From: DAOTWC01 sp048499435
Lineage (GTDB): Bacteria; Chloroflexota; Anaerolineae; Aggregatilineales; Phototrophicaceae
Assembly (NCBI GenBank): GCA_048499435.1
Contig: JASNZW010000003.1
Location: forward strand, 186,001-250,000
DNA: 64,000 nt
Reading direction: 5' to 3'
Shown: one piece after another, positions 50,729-59,521 of the stretch
Layout of the letters: each line of letters begins with the position of its first letter
How positions within the stretch are numbered: position 1 is the first letter of the stretch
Translations under genes and position numbers: made by a program
The notes under the pieces: model-generated
Told to the model about the DNA's origin: nothing
Seen by the model: only the letters and a program-made list of their open reading frames with translations
The model's database searches: none

Positions 50729-52390
50729 ATGTATACAATCGGCATTGACTTTGGCACGGAATCAGGCCGTGCGCTGCTGGTGGATGTGCGCGATGGCAGC
50801 GAGATCTCTACCGCTGTTCACGCTTACGGCAGCGGCGTGATTGACCAGCATTTGCCCGGCAGCGACAAGCCGCTCCCGCCTGACTGGGCGCTGCAGGACC
50901 CGCTCGACTACCTTGAAGTTATTAAACGAACTGTTCCAGCGGTGCTTAAGCAGAGCGGCGTGAACCCCAGCGACGTGGTGGGCATCGGCATTGATTTCAC
51001 CGCCTGCACGATGCTGCCGGTCAAGGCTGACGGCACGCCTCTGCGCGCTGTGCCGGAGTGGGCCAGCCACCCGCACGCCTGGGTTAAGCTGTGGAAGCAC
51101 CACGCCGCCCAGCCGGAAGCCGACCAGATTAACGAGACGGCGCGGCGCATGGGGCAGAGCTGGCTGGAGCGCTACGGCGGCAAGATTTCGTCGGAGTGGT
51201 TTTTCAGCAAGGCGCTGCAAATTCTGCACGAAGCCCCGGATGTATACCGGGCTGCCGACCGGTTTATCGAGGCGGCGGACTGGGTGGTCTGGCAGCTCAC
51301 CGGCCAGGAAACGCGCAATACCTGCACCGCCGGCTATAAGGCGATGGTGCAGGACGGCGATTACCCGCCGCGCGCGTATTTCGCGGCGCTGCACCCTGAT
51401 TTTGCGGATATCGTTGACACCAAAATGGGCCGGTCGTTTGCGCGCCTGGGCGACCGCGCCGGCGGCCTGACGCAGCAGTTTGCTGATTGGACCGGGCTGC
51501 CCGCCGGGATCGCGGTGGCCGTCGCCAACGTAGACGCGCACGTGACCGCGCCGGCGGTGCAGGCGGTCAAGCCCGGCCAGATGGTGATGATTATGGGCAC
51601 GTCCACCTGCCACATGATGGTTGACGACCAGCTTCAGCCGGTCGAGGGCATGTGCGGCGTTGTGCGCGATGGCATTATCCCCGGCTACTACGGCTATGAG
51701 GCAGGGCAGAGCGGCGTGGGCGACATCTTCGCCTGGTTTGTGGATAACGCCGTGCCGCCGGAGTATCACGAAGCGGCGGCGGCGGTGGGCATGAACCTGC
51801 ACCAGTACCTTGAGAGCGAGGCCGCGAAGCAGAGGCCGGGCGAACACGGCCTGATCGCGCTTGACTGGTGGAATGGCAACCGCTCGACGCTGGTTGACGC
51901 GGAGCTTTCGGGCGTGCTGGTGGGCGCTACGCTGGCGACGCGCGCGCCTGATATCTACCGGGCGCTGATCGAAGCGACGGCCTTCGGCACGCGGGTGATC
52001 GTCGAGGCCTTTGAGGAACGGGGCCTGCACGTGAACGAGCTGATCGCCGCCGGCGGCCTGCCGGAGAAGAACGCGCTGCTGCGCCAGGTCTACGCTGATG
52101 TGACCGGGCGCGCGCTCAAGCTGGCCGGCTCGGCGCAGGCCCCGGCGCTTGGCTCGGCCATGCACGCGGCGGTGGCGGCGGGCATTTACGCGGACATCGA
52201 AGCGGCGGCCGCCAGGATGGGCAAGCTCAAGGATGTCGTGGTAGAGCCGGATATGGCGGCTAAAGCGATTTACGACCAGCTTTACGCCGATTACAAGACG
52301 CTCTACGATTACTTCGGGCGGGGCGATAACAACGTGATGAAGCGTCTTAAGCGCATTCGCCGCGAGGCGCGGGAAGGTGAAGCCGAATGA
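50729..52390 (+). CDS. araB: Ribulokinase
   Basis: 553 residues, FGGY kinase of the AraB size and type: YTIGIDFGTESGRALLVDVRDG at the N-terminus, GIGIDFTACTMLPVKADGTPL, AADWVVWQLTGQETRNTC, and the C-terminal GLIALDWWNGNRSTLVDAELSG with ELIAAGGLPEKNALLRQVYADVTG. It phosphorylates L-ribulose to L-ribulose 5-phosphate. AAGGATC lies upstream of the ATG. It overlaps araD by 4 bases (ATGA), and the isomerase gene follows, giving a complete L-arabinose route to xylulose 5-phosphate. Confidence 0.95.
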   Translation: MYTIGIDFGTESGRALLVDVRDGSEISTAVHAYGSGVIDQHLPGSDKPLPPDWALQDPLDYLEVIKRTVPAVLKQSGVNPSDVVGIGIDFTACTMLPVKADGTPLRAVPEWASHPHAWVKLWKHHAAQPEADQINETARRMGQSWLERYGGKISSEWFFSKALQILHEAPDVYRAADRFIEAADWVVWQLTGQETRNTCTAGYKAMVQDGDYPPRAYFAALHPDFADIVDTKMGRSFARLGDRAGGLTQQFADWTGLPAGIAVAVANVDAHVTAPAVQAVKPGQMVMIMGTSTCHMMVDDQLQPVEGMCGVVRDGIIPGYYGYEAGQSGVGDIFAWFVDNAVPPEYHEAAAAVGMNLHQYLESEAAKQRPGEHGLIALDWWNGNRSTLVDAELSGVLVGATLATRAPDIYRALIEATAFGTRVIVEAFEERGLHVNELIAAGGLPEKNALLRQVYADVTGRALKLAGSAQAPALGSAMHAAVAAGIYADIEAAAARMGKLKDVVVEPDMAAKAIYDQLYADYKTLYDYFGRGDNNVMKRLKRIRREAREGEAE

Positions 52391-53040
52391 AGCTGGAGAC
52401 TTTGCGCGCCGAGGTGTGCGCGCTGCATGACGAGCTGCCGCGCAACAATCTGGTGGCCTGGACCAGCGGCAATATCAGCGCCCGTGACCCACAGAGCGGG
52501 CTGATCGTCATCAAGCCGAGCGGCGTCAGGTTCCAGGATTTGACACCGGCGAACATGGTGATCGTGGACCTGGACGGCGCAGTTGTCGAGGGCGAGCTGA
52601 GTCCTTCTTCCGACACCGCGTCACACTGTTACGTTTACCGCCATCTGCCACAGGTGAACGGCATCGTTCACACTCATTCGCGCTATGCTACTGCCTTTGC
52701 CACGCTGGGCCGCGCGATTCCCTGCATAACAACCGCCATGGCTGATGAATTTGGCGGGCCGATTCCCTGCGGCGGCTTCGCGCTGATCGGCGGCGAGCAG
52801 GTTGGCGAACAGATAGTGCAGGCGCTGAGCGGGACGCGCAGCCCCGCCTGCATCCTTCAGAATCACGGCGTGTTTGCCACCGGCCCAACCGTTGAGAAGG
52901 CGGTGCAGGCCGCCATTATGACCGAGGACAACGCAGCTATTGTGTGGGTCGCGCTGCAAATTGGTCAGCCGCTGCCGCTGGCGCAGAGCGATATTGACCG
53001 GTTGAATGACCGTTATCAAAACGTGTACGGCCAGCGCTAG
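52387..53040 (+). CDS. araD: L-ribulose-5-phosphate 4-epimerase
   Basis: 217 residues, class II aldolase/epimerase fold. Zn-binding histidines in GIVHTHSRYATAF and ILQNHGVFATGPT. WTSGNISARDPQSGLIVIKPSGVRFQDL binds the phosphate. The araB linkage decides between epimerase and aldolase functions of this fold. It is separated from the isomerase gene by a 30-bp perfect palindrome. Confidence 0.93.
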   Translation: MKLETLRAEVCALHDELPRNNLVAWTSGNISARDPQSGLIVIKPSGVRFQDLTPANMVIVDLDGAVVEGELSPSSDTASHCYVYRHLPQVNGIVHTHSRYATAFATLGRAIPCITTAMADEFGGPIPCGGFALIGGEQVGEQIVQALSGTRSPACILQNHGVFATGPTVEKAVQAAIMTEDNAAIVWVALQIGQPLPLAQSDIDRLNDRYQNVYGQR

Positions 53041-53045
53041 AGATG

Positions 53046-53075
53046 CGCTGGCGGGCCGGCGCCGGCCCGCCAGCG
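53046..53075 (+). repeat. 30-bp perfect palindrome between araD and the isomerase gene
   Basis: CGCTGGCGGGCCGGC is followed directly by its exact reverse complement, giving 15 bp of pairing with no loop beyond the minimum. It starts 6 bases after araD, with no U tract. Possible mRNA-stabilising or partial-termination element that sets expression levels within the operon. Confidence 0.6.
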
Positions 53076-53123
53076 GTGGACACAACCTTTTCGCACTCGC
53101 AGAGGTAAAAAGGAGTTTGGTTA

Positions 53124-54581
53124 ATGGCTTTAGCACAGGTTCAACCCACGCCCGCGTCTGCCCTTAACGCCCGCCCGGTTACGCTGGCGGTGATTGTGGG
53201 CAACCGGGGTTTCTTCCCCGATCACCTGGCGGTGACGGGGCGCAAGACCATCCTGGACGTGATGCGGCAGGCCGGGATTAACGCCATCATCCCGCCGGAA
53301 GACGCGACCAGCGTGGGCGCGATCACGACCACGCCGGAGGCGCGCATCTGGGCTGATTTCGTCAAGCCGCGCCGCGATGAAATTGATGGGGTGCTGATCA
53401 CGCTTCCCAATTTTGGTGAGGAATACGCGATCGCGGACGCCCTGCGCTTCGCCGGCCTGAATGTGCCGGTGCTGGTTCACGCCTTCCCGGATGATGTCAG
53501 CAAGATGGCTATCACGGACCGGCGCGACAGCTTTTGCGGCAAGATGAGCGCGTGCAACAACCTGTATCAGTACGGCATTAAGTACTCGCTCACCAGCCAG
53601 CACACGATGGACCCGACCACGCCGGCGTTCATGAAGGACCTGCAGAACTTTGTCGCTACCTGCCGGGTAACGCGCGGGATGCGGACGGCGCGCCTGGGCA
53701 TGATGGGCGCGCGCCCCTGGGCCTTTAAGACTGTGCGCTACAGCGAGAAGCTGCTTGAGCTGGCTGGCATCAGCGTGGAGACGCTCGACCTGAGCGAGGT
53801 TTTCGGGCTTATCAACCGGCTGAAGGACAATGACCCGGTGGTGCTGGATAAGCTGAACGCGATCAGGGGGTATGCGCGCATCAGCGGCGTGCCGGAGCTT
53901 TCGCTGCTGCGGATGGCGAAGTTCGGCGTTGTGCTGGACAACTGGATGGCTGAGAAAACGCTCGACGCGACCGCTATCCAGTGCTGGACCAGCATGCAGG
54001 CGTATTTTGGCGTCATGCCCTGCACGCTGATGAGCATGAGCAGCAACACGCTAAGCCCGTCGGCCTGTGAAACGGATATTGTTGGCGCGCTGGCGATGCT
54101 GGCTATGCAGCTCGCGTCTGGCCGCCCGTCGGCGCTGGTGGACTGGAACAACAACTACGGCGATGACCCTGACAAGGGCGTGGTGTTCCACTGCTCGAAC
54201 CTGCCGAAGGACATCTTCATTGACGACATCCCGGAGATGAGCTACCAGGAGATTATCGCGGGGGCGGTGGGGGTTGAGAACACCTACGGGACGATCTACG
54301 GCAAGGTGAAGGCAAACCCGTTCACGTATGTGCGCATCTCGACCGATGACTTCAACGGCAGGATCGTGGCCTACGCCGGCGAGGGCGAGTTTACTGACGA
54401 CCCGATTGACACGTTCGGCGGGTATGGCGTAGTGAAAGTGCCGCGCTATCAGGACCTGCTGGCGTATATCTGCGCCAACGGCTTTGAGCACCATGTGGCC
54501 GTGAACCAGGCGCGGGTGGCCGCGCCGATTGTCGAGGCGTTCACCAAGTACCTGGGCTGGGCTACGTATTATCACAAGTAA
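53124..54581 (+). CDS. L-fucose/L-arabinose isomerase-family protein, probable arabinose isomerase
   Basis: 485 residues. COG2407 fold: VTLAVIVGNRGFFPDHL, LITLPNFGEEYAIADAL, FCGKMSACNNLYQYGI, RLGMMGARPWAFKTVRYSEKLLE and CWTSMQAYFGVMPCTLMSMSSN, with the late GGYGVVKVPRYQDLLAYIC. This is not the classical AraA (about 500 residues, different family signature) but an enzyme of the FucI-like family. Position after araB and araD makes L-arabinose to L-ribulose its probable reaction. AGGAG lies upstream of the ATG. The operon ends with a strong terminator. Confidence 0.85.
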   Translation: MALAQVQPTPASALNARPVTLAVIVGNRGFFPDHLAVTGRKTILDVMRQAGINAIIPPEDATSVGAITTTPEARIWADFVKPRRDEIDGVLITLPNFGEEYAIADALRFAGLNVPVLVHAFPDDVSKMAITDRRDSFCGKMSACNNLYQYGIKYSLTSQHTMDPTTPAFMKDLQNFVATCRVTRGMRTARLGMMGARPWAFKTVRYSEKLLELAGISVETLDLSEVFGLINRLKDNDPVVLDKLNAIRGYARISGVPELSLLRMAKFGVVLDNWMAEKTLDATAIQCWTSMQAYFGVMPCTLMSMSSNTLSPSACETDIVGALAMLAMQLASGRPSALVDWNNNYGDDPDKGVVFHCSNLPKDIFIDDIPEMSYQEIIAGAVGVENTYGTIYGKVKANPFTYVRISTDDFNGRIVAYAGEGEFTDDPIDTFGGYGVVKVPRYQDLLAYICANGFEHHVAVNQARVAAPIVEAFTKYLGWATYYHK

Positions 54582-54594
54582 CGCTGGGTAGTTA

Positions 54595-54632
54595 AAGCCG
54601 GGCAGTAGTTGACCTGCTGCTCGGCTTTTTTT
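54595..54632 (+). terminator. Intrinsic terminator of the arabinose operon
   Basis: AAGCCGGGCAG pairs with CTGCTCGGCTT (G-U pair inside) around an 11-base loop and runs into TTTTT at 54628-54632, 14 bases after the isomerase stop. Confidence 0.88.
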
Positions 54633-54654
54633 ATTTGCGAGAGGAACCGCAAAG

Positions 54655-57600
54655 ATGCTGCATAAAATGCGTTGGACCGTCCCGAAGATCGCCCAGCGCC
54701 TGGCGCTGATTGAGCCGCTGGTGTACCGGCGGCGCGCGGCGCTGCCGCCGTTCCGGTTTACCGCCCTGGATGACCCCGACCCTGGCCCCGTTCAGCCGCC
54801 GCCAGTGGGGCCGGCGGTGGACGACAGCGGCTGGCCGCTGCTTGCATTCAACGACTACTGGGCGGGCGCTGACGTTAACTTTGTGCTGCGCGGGTCGTTT
54901 CAGGTTCCGGCGGGGTGGGACGCCGCTGTGCCGACCGCCCTGTATCTGCCGCTGGGCAAGCCAGGGTCGTTCAGCCACCCGGAAGCGCTGATTTACGTGG
55001 ATGGCGCGCCTTACGCGGCCTGTGACCGGCATCATCAGGAAGTGCTGCTGCCTGCCCGGTGGTGTGCGGGCCAGCGCCATGCGCTGGCGCTGCACGGCTG
55101 GACGGGCGGCTGGCCAGAGCCGGACCGGCTGTTCCTGGAGCAGTGTGAGCTGGTCCAGATTGACCAGCCCACGCGCGATTTCGTGGCGGCGGTGCGGGTG
55201 GCGCTGGGTGTCGCGGAAACGCTGTCTGAAAATGAGCCGGCGCGCGGTTTCCTGCTGAACGCCCTCAACGCGGCTTTTAATGTTCTGAACACGCTTGAGC
55301 CGCTGGGGGCGGCGTTTTACGCCAGCGTCGCGCCGGCGCTGGCCGCGCTGCGCGCGGGCATCGCGCAGGCCGGGCCGCCGCTGGCGGTCAGCGTTTCGGC
55401 GGTTGGCCACGCGCACATTGATGTCGCCTGGCTGTGGACGCTGGGGCAGACGCGGCGCAAAGCCGGGCGTACCTTCCACACAGTCGCCCGCCTGATGGAG
55501 CAGTTCCCGGACTATCATTTCGTGCAGAGCCAGCCGCAGCTTTACGACTATGTGCGCCAGGATTACCCGGCGTTGTTTGGGGCGATCAAAGACCTCATCG
55601 CCGCTGGCCGCTGGGAGCCGATTGGCGGCATGTGGGTTGAGGCGGACTGCAACATCAGCGGGCCGGAATCGCTGGTGCGGCAGTTTCTGCTGGGGCGCGC
55701 GTTTTTCCGCGAGCACTTCGGCGCTGACGCGGAAAGCCCGGTGCTGTGGCTGCCAGACGTGTTCGGCTATGCCTGGTCGCTGCCGCAGCTTATCCGGCTG
55801 GCCGGTTTGAAGTACTTCTTCACCATCAAGATCGGCTGGAATCAGTACAACCGGCTGCCTTACGACAGCTTCTGGTGGCAGGGGCTGGATGGCACGCGCG
55901 TGCTGACGCATTTCAGCACAGCCAATTGGCCTGGCAGCCAGGGCGGGAGCTACAACAGCGGCGCAGCGCCGGGCGAGCTGCTGGGGACATGGATCAATTT
56001 CCAGCAGAAGGAAACGCAGCAGGATATTCTAATGGCGTTTGGCTATGGCGACGGCGGCGGTGGCCCAACGCGCGAGATGCTGGAAAACCTGCGCGAGATG
56101 GCCGCTTTCCCGGCCGCGCCGCAGGCGCGGCAGCGCCCGGTGAAGGACTTCTTTGAGGACCTGGCGGCGCACAGCGGCGAAAATCTGCCGACCTGGAACG
56201 GCGAGCTGTACCTTGAGATTCACCGGGGCACGTACACGACGCAGAGCCGGAACAAGCGCGCCAACCGCAAAAGCGAGTTTCTGCTGCATGACGCTGAATT
56301 TTTGGCCGCCCTGGCCGCGCAGCTCGACAGCGGTTTCGTGTATCCGGCGAGGCGACTGCGCCGCGCCTGGGAGCTGGTGTGTCTCAACCAGTTTCATGAC
56401 ATTATCCCCGGCAGCAGCATTAACGCGGTGTACGTTGATTCACAGCGCCAGTACGCTGAGGTGTGGGAGATCGGCGCTGCCGTGCGCGATGAGGCGCTGG
56501 CGGTCGTCGCCGAGAAAGCCGGCGCGGCGCTGATCGTCGTTAATCCAACCTCGTTCACGCGCGGCGATCTGGCTTTCTGGCCCCGGCGCATTGAGCCGGC
56601 GCACCGCCTGGAACGGCCTGATGGACAGCCGGTTTTGACACAGCCTGCGGACGGTGGAACGTGGATCAGCACGGGCGAGCTGCCGCCGTACAGTGTGACG
56701 CCGCTGCGGGTGGTGGCGGGGGCAGGCGACGCGCCGGAAACCGGCCTCGCCGTCACGCCTGCGCTGCTTGAGAACAGGTATGTGCGCGTTGAGATTGACA
56801 GCGCTGGCGATATCACGCGCATTTACGACAAAATCGCGGCGCGCGAGGTGCTGGCCCCTGGCGCTGTCGGCGGGCAGATGCAGGCGTTTGAAGATCGTCC
56901 GCTGAACTGGGATGCCTGGGACATTGATATTTTCTACGATGATCGCATGTGGCTAGCTGAACCTGCCGAATCCGTGCGCGTGGTCGAGGCGGGGCCGCTG
57001 CGCGCGGCGGTTGAGGTGCGGCGGCGCATCCTCAACAGCGCGTATGTGCAGCGCATCGCGCTGGCCTACGACAGCCCGCGCGTCGATTTTAAGACACACA
57101 TTGACTGGCGCGAGCGCCATGTGCTGCTGAAAGCCGCCTTCCCGGTGGATATCCTTGCGCCGGTGGCGACGTTCGAGATTCAATGGGGCAGCGTCGAACG
57201 GCCCACACACCGCAACACGAGCTGGGATTGGGCGCGTTTTGAAACCGCCGCGCAAAAATGGGTGGACCTGAGCGAGGGCGGGTACGGCGTCAGCCTGCTG
57301 AACGACTGCAAGTACGGGTACGACATTCGCGACAACGTTATTCGCGTCAGCCTGCTGCGCAGCCCCACGATGCCTGACCCGCTGGCGGATCAGGGGGAGC
57401 ATACATTTTCCTACAGCCTGCTGCCACACGCGGGTCGCTGCGATGCGCGCACGGCGGCGGCGGCTTATGCGCTGAACGACCCGCTGCTGGTGGCGGGCGG
57501 CGGAAGCGCCGCCGCGCAGGCCGCGCCGCCGCTGCTGCACAGCCTGATCGCCTGCGACAGCCTGAACGTGATTATCGAAACCGTCAAGCGGGCTGAAGAT

Positions 57601-57801
57601 GGCACGGGATTCATCGTCCGCCTGTACGAAAGCCAGCGTCAGCGCGGACCTGTCACGCTGACGGCGGGGTTTCCCATCAGGGCCGCCTGGCGCACGAGCC
57701 TGCTGGAGGAAAACCAGGATTCACTCAGCACGCACGGCAGCCGCCTGAGCCTTAACCTGCGCCCATTCGAGATCGTGACGCTGCGGCTGCTGCCCGCCTG
57801 A
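54655..57801 (+). CDS. Alpha-mannosidase, glycoside hydrolase family 38
   Basis: 1048 residues. The catalytic domain shows GHAHIDVAWLWTLGQTRRKAGRTF (metal HxD), PIGGMWVEADCNISGPESLVRQFL, and SPVLWLPDVFGYAWSLPQL with the nucleophile Asp. A helical bundle follows (GELYLEIHRGTYTTQSRNKRANRKSE, LNQFHDIIPGSSI), then the beta-sandwich C-terminal domains typical of bacterial cytosolic GH38 enzymes. No signal peptide is seen. It would remove alpha-mannosyl residues from imported oligosaccharides. Preceded by its own GAGAGG site after the arabinose terminator. Confidence 0.93.
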   Translation: MLHKMRWTVPKIAQRLALIEPLVYRRRAALPPFRFTALDDPDPGPVQPPPVGPAVDDSGWPLLAFNDYWAGADVNFVLRGSFQVPAGWDAAVPTALYLPLGKPGSFSHPEALIYVDGAPYAACDRHHQEVLLPARWCAGQRHALALHGWTGGWPEPDRLFLEQCELVQIDQPTRDFVAAVRVALGVAETLSENEPARGFLLNALNAAFNVLNTLEPLGAAFYASVAPALAALRAGIAQAGPPLAVSVSAVGHAHIDVAWLWTLGQTRRKAGRTFHTVARLMEQFPDYHFVQSQPQLYDYVRQDYPALFGAIKDLIAAGRWEPIGGMWVEADCNISGPESLVRQFLLGRAFFREHFGADAESPVLWLPDVFGYAWSLPQLIRLAGLKYFFTIKIGWNQYNRLPYDSFWWQGLDGTRVLTHFSTANWPGSQGGSYNSGAAPGELLGTWINFQQKETQQDILMAFGYGDGGGGPTREMLENLREMAAFPAAPQARQRPVKDFFEDLAAHSGENLPTWNGELYLEIHRGTYTTQSRNKRANRKSEFLLHDAEFLAALAAQLDSGFVYPARRLRRAWELVCLNQFHDIIPGSSINAVYVDSQRQYAEVWEIGAAVRDEALAVVAEKAGAALIVVNPTSFTRGDLAFWPRRIEPAHRLERPDGQPVLTQPADGGTWISTGELPPYSVTPLRVVAGAGDAPETGLAVTPALLENRYVRVEIDSAGDITRIYDKIAAREVLAPGAVGGQMQAFEDRPLNWDAWDIDIFYDDRMWLAEPAESVRVVEAGPLRAAVEVRRRILNSAYVQRIALAYDSPRVDFKTHIDWRERHVLLKAAFPVDILAPVATFEIQWGSVERPTHRNTSWDWARFETAAQKWVDLSEGGYGVSLLNDCKYGYDIRDNVIRVSLLRSPTMPDPLADQGEHTFSYSLLPHAGRCDARTAAAAYALNDPLLVAGGGSAAAQAAPPLLHSLIACDSLNVIIETVKRAEDGTGFIVRLYESQRQRGPVTLTAGFPIRAAWRTSLLEENQDSLSTHGSRLSLNLRPFEIVTLRLLPA

Positions 57802-57806
57802 GACGC

Positions 57807-58706
57807 TCAGCGCCAGATCGGGTTCGACCAGGCGCGGCGGTCCTGCGCGTCGCGCACGATGACGCGGCAGTAGGGGCTGTCGAAGCTGGCCAGGTCAAAG
57901 ACCGCTTCGGTCAGCCCGTTGCCGTATACGCTGCGCGCGCGGTAGCCGGAGCCGGTTACGAACACGCGGCTGGCTGGCGAACAACGGACAGCCAGCCGAT
58001 CTCCCTCCAGGCGGATGTCGTGCAGCAGCGGGCCAGTGCTGGAGTAATAGTGTCCGTTTTTGAGCGCGGCCAGCAGCGCGTCAGGCGTCAGCTCGCTGGC
58101 TTTGACCCATGTCCAGCCCAGCAGCGCATCCGCCCGGTCGGGGTGAAAATGCGCGTCATCGGTGGCGCAGGCGCTGTAGCGGAGGCCGCGTTCGAGCAGC
58201 GTTTCCAGCATATACCAACTGTCGGCGCGGTCATTGTGGTCGTGCGATGTGCCGTTGAAGATTTCGACAGCGTGAACCGGGCCGAGCGAGAGCACGTCAG
58301 CCTCAGTCAAGTTATACCAATAGGGATGGGCGGCGGCGACAAACGCGCCGCTGGCCAGCGCGCGCGCGGCGAGCTGCGGGCCGGTTTCTTCGGGCGTAGG
58401 GGGCGCGAAGTCCAGCGGCAGGCCGACCGCCAGGATATGCCAGGTCGTGCCGAACTCGATTTTGCCAGCGTGCAGCTCCGCGCCCAGCAGGGTGGTGAAA
58501 TCAGCGGAACGGTAGGGGCGGGTGTCGGCAACAGGGAAATTGAAGGCCGCCATGAAGTGATCGGTCAGCGCCAGGAAGTGGTAGCCGGCCTCACGGTAAA
58601 AATGGCAGACGGCCTCCGGCGTGAGATGTCCGTCGGATAGGGTGGAGTGCGTGTGAAGGTTACCCTTCCAGAAGCGGCCCGGTTTGTCGAATGGCAGGTT
58701 GTTCAC
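57807..58706 (-). CDS. PHP-domain metal-dependent phosphoesterase
   Basis: 299 residues. The start is GTG at 58706 with AAAGGA upstream; a frame reaching 58865 would overlap the aldolase. PHP signatures: GNLHTHSTLSDGHLTPEAV, HFLALTDHF, VAAAHPYW, AVEIFNGTSH and ATDDAHFHPD. The protein then has a C-terminal Ig-like or carbohydrate-binding segment (YYSSTGPLLHDIRLEGDRLAVRCSPASRVFVTGSG). Substrate unknown. It follows the aldolase gene by 38 bases on the same strand, so it may belong to the rhamnose unit. Confidence 0.83.
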   Translation of the reverse strand: MNNLPFDKPGRFWKGNLHTHSTLSDGHLTPEAVCHFYREAGYHFLALTDHFMAAFNFPVADTRPYRSADFTTLLGAELHAGKIEFGTTWHILAVGLPLDFAPPTPEETGPQLAARALASGAFVAAAHPYWYNLTEADVLSLGPVHAVEIFNGTSHDHNDRADSWYMLETLLERGLRYSACATDDAHFHPDRADALLGWTWVKASELTPDALLAALKNGHYYSSTGPLLHDIRLEGDRLAVRCSPASRVFVTGSGYRARSVYGNGLTEAVFDLASFDSPYCRVIVRDAQDRRAWSNPIWR

Positions 58707-58744
58707 GAATTGTCCTTTGCGTTTGGTGTCGCTGCGATGAACGG

Positions 58745-59521
58745 CTACGAAGGCTGTGTTTTTCCAGAGGCCGTAAACAGCCCGCGCCGGTAAATCTCGT
58801 CTGGGCGGCGGTGGATGTGCAGCACATCGGCCTCTGTCATGAACACAGGCTCGCCGACCGCGCACGCGCCGACGAAGACCGCCGCCGCTTTAACGGCCAT
58901 CGCGGTGATGTTCAGCGCTTCTTCGTGTGTTTGCGCCAGGACGATAAGGCCGTGATTGGCCATCAGGACAACTTTCGGCGGCTCGTCATAGCGGGCCATG
59001 TACGCGCGCACCTGCTCGCGGATCGCGCCTGCCAGCGGCAGGCCGGGGTCAATGTACGGCACGAAAACTGATTCTGGCCCGCACAGCACCACATCATCGG
59101 GAAACAGGCGGTGGCGCGCGAACGCCTCAGCGCGCGTGCTGCACAGCACCTGGTTGATTACGGTTGGGTGCGTGTGGGCGATGCAGGCCGCGCCGCAGTC
59201 GGAAAGCAGGGCCGCGTGGAATGTGGCTTCCACCGATGGGCGGGCGGGCGTGGTGGTGTCTACCCTGGCGTCCATCATGAGCTGCTGCACCTGGGTGGCG
59301 CTGGCGGGCGGGCTGTCGAACAGCGCGAGCAGCGGCGCAAAGCGCATCGCCACGAAGCCGGCGCGGTCGATCTTCTGCATCTGCTGGCCGCTGGCTTTTA
59401 CCCAGAACGTGTCGGCGTCAATGCGCTGCGAGGTGTTGCCCTCACCGATGATGACGTAATCGAGGTGCGGCTGGCCCAGCGCGCGCGTCATGCTCACCAG
59501 GCGGTCAAGTTCCTCACTCAT
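58745..59521 (-). CDS. Class II aldolase, probable rhamnulose-1-phosphate aldolase
   Basis: 258 residues. Zn-binding HTHP and the NHG motif in LMANHGLIVLA, catalytic Glu in RPSVEATFHAALL, phosphate-binding EGNTSQRIDADTFWVKASGQ. Length and the large 45-residue insertion are nearer to RhaD-like aldolases than to FucA (about 215). It overlaps the rhamnulokinase stop by 8 bases, so the reaction is very likely cleavage of L-rhamnulose 1-phosphate to DHAP and L-lactaldehyde. Rhamnose isomerase is not in this window. Confidence 0.87.
   Translation of the reverse strand: MSEELDRLVSMTRALGQPHLDYVIIGEGNTSQRIDADTFWVKASGQQMQKIDRAGFVAMRFAPLLALFDSPPASATQVQQLMMDARVDTTTPARPSVEATFHAALLSDCGAACIAHTHPTVINQVLCSTRAEAFARHRLFPDDVVLCGPESVFVPYIDPGLPLAGAIREQVRAYMARYDEPPKVVLMANHGLIVLAQTHEEALNITAMAVKAAAVFVGACAVGEPVFMTEADVLHIHRRPDEIYRRGLFTASGKTQPS

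Noticed and set aside
50762..52165. 467-codon minus-strand open frame opposite araB
   Set aside because: Antisense to the fully conserved ribulokinase; basic, low-complexity translation typical of shadow frames.
52688..52888. Minus-strand small Arg-rich ORF opposite araD
   Set aside because: Antisense to the conserved epimerase; no independent support.
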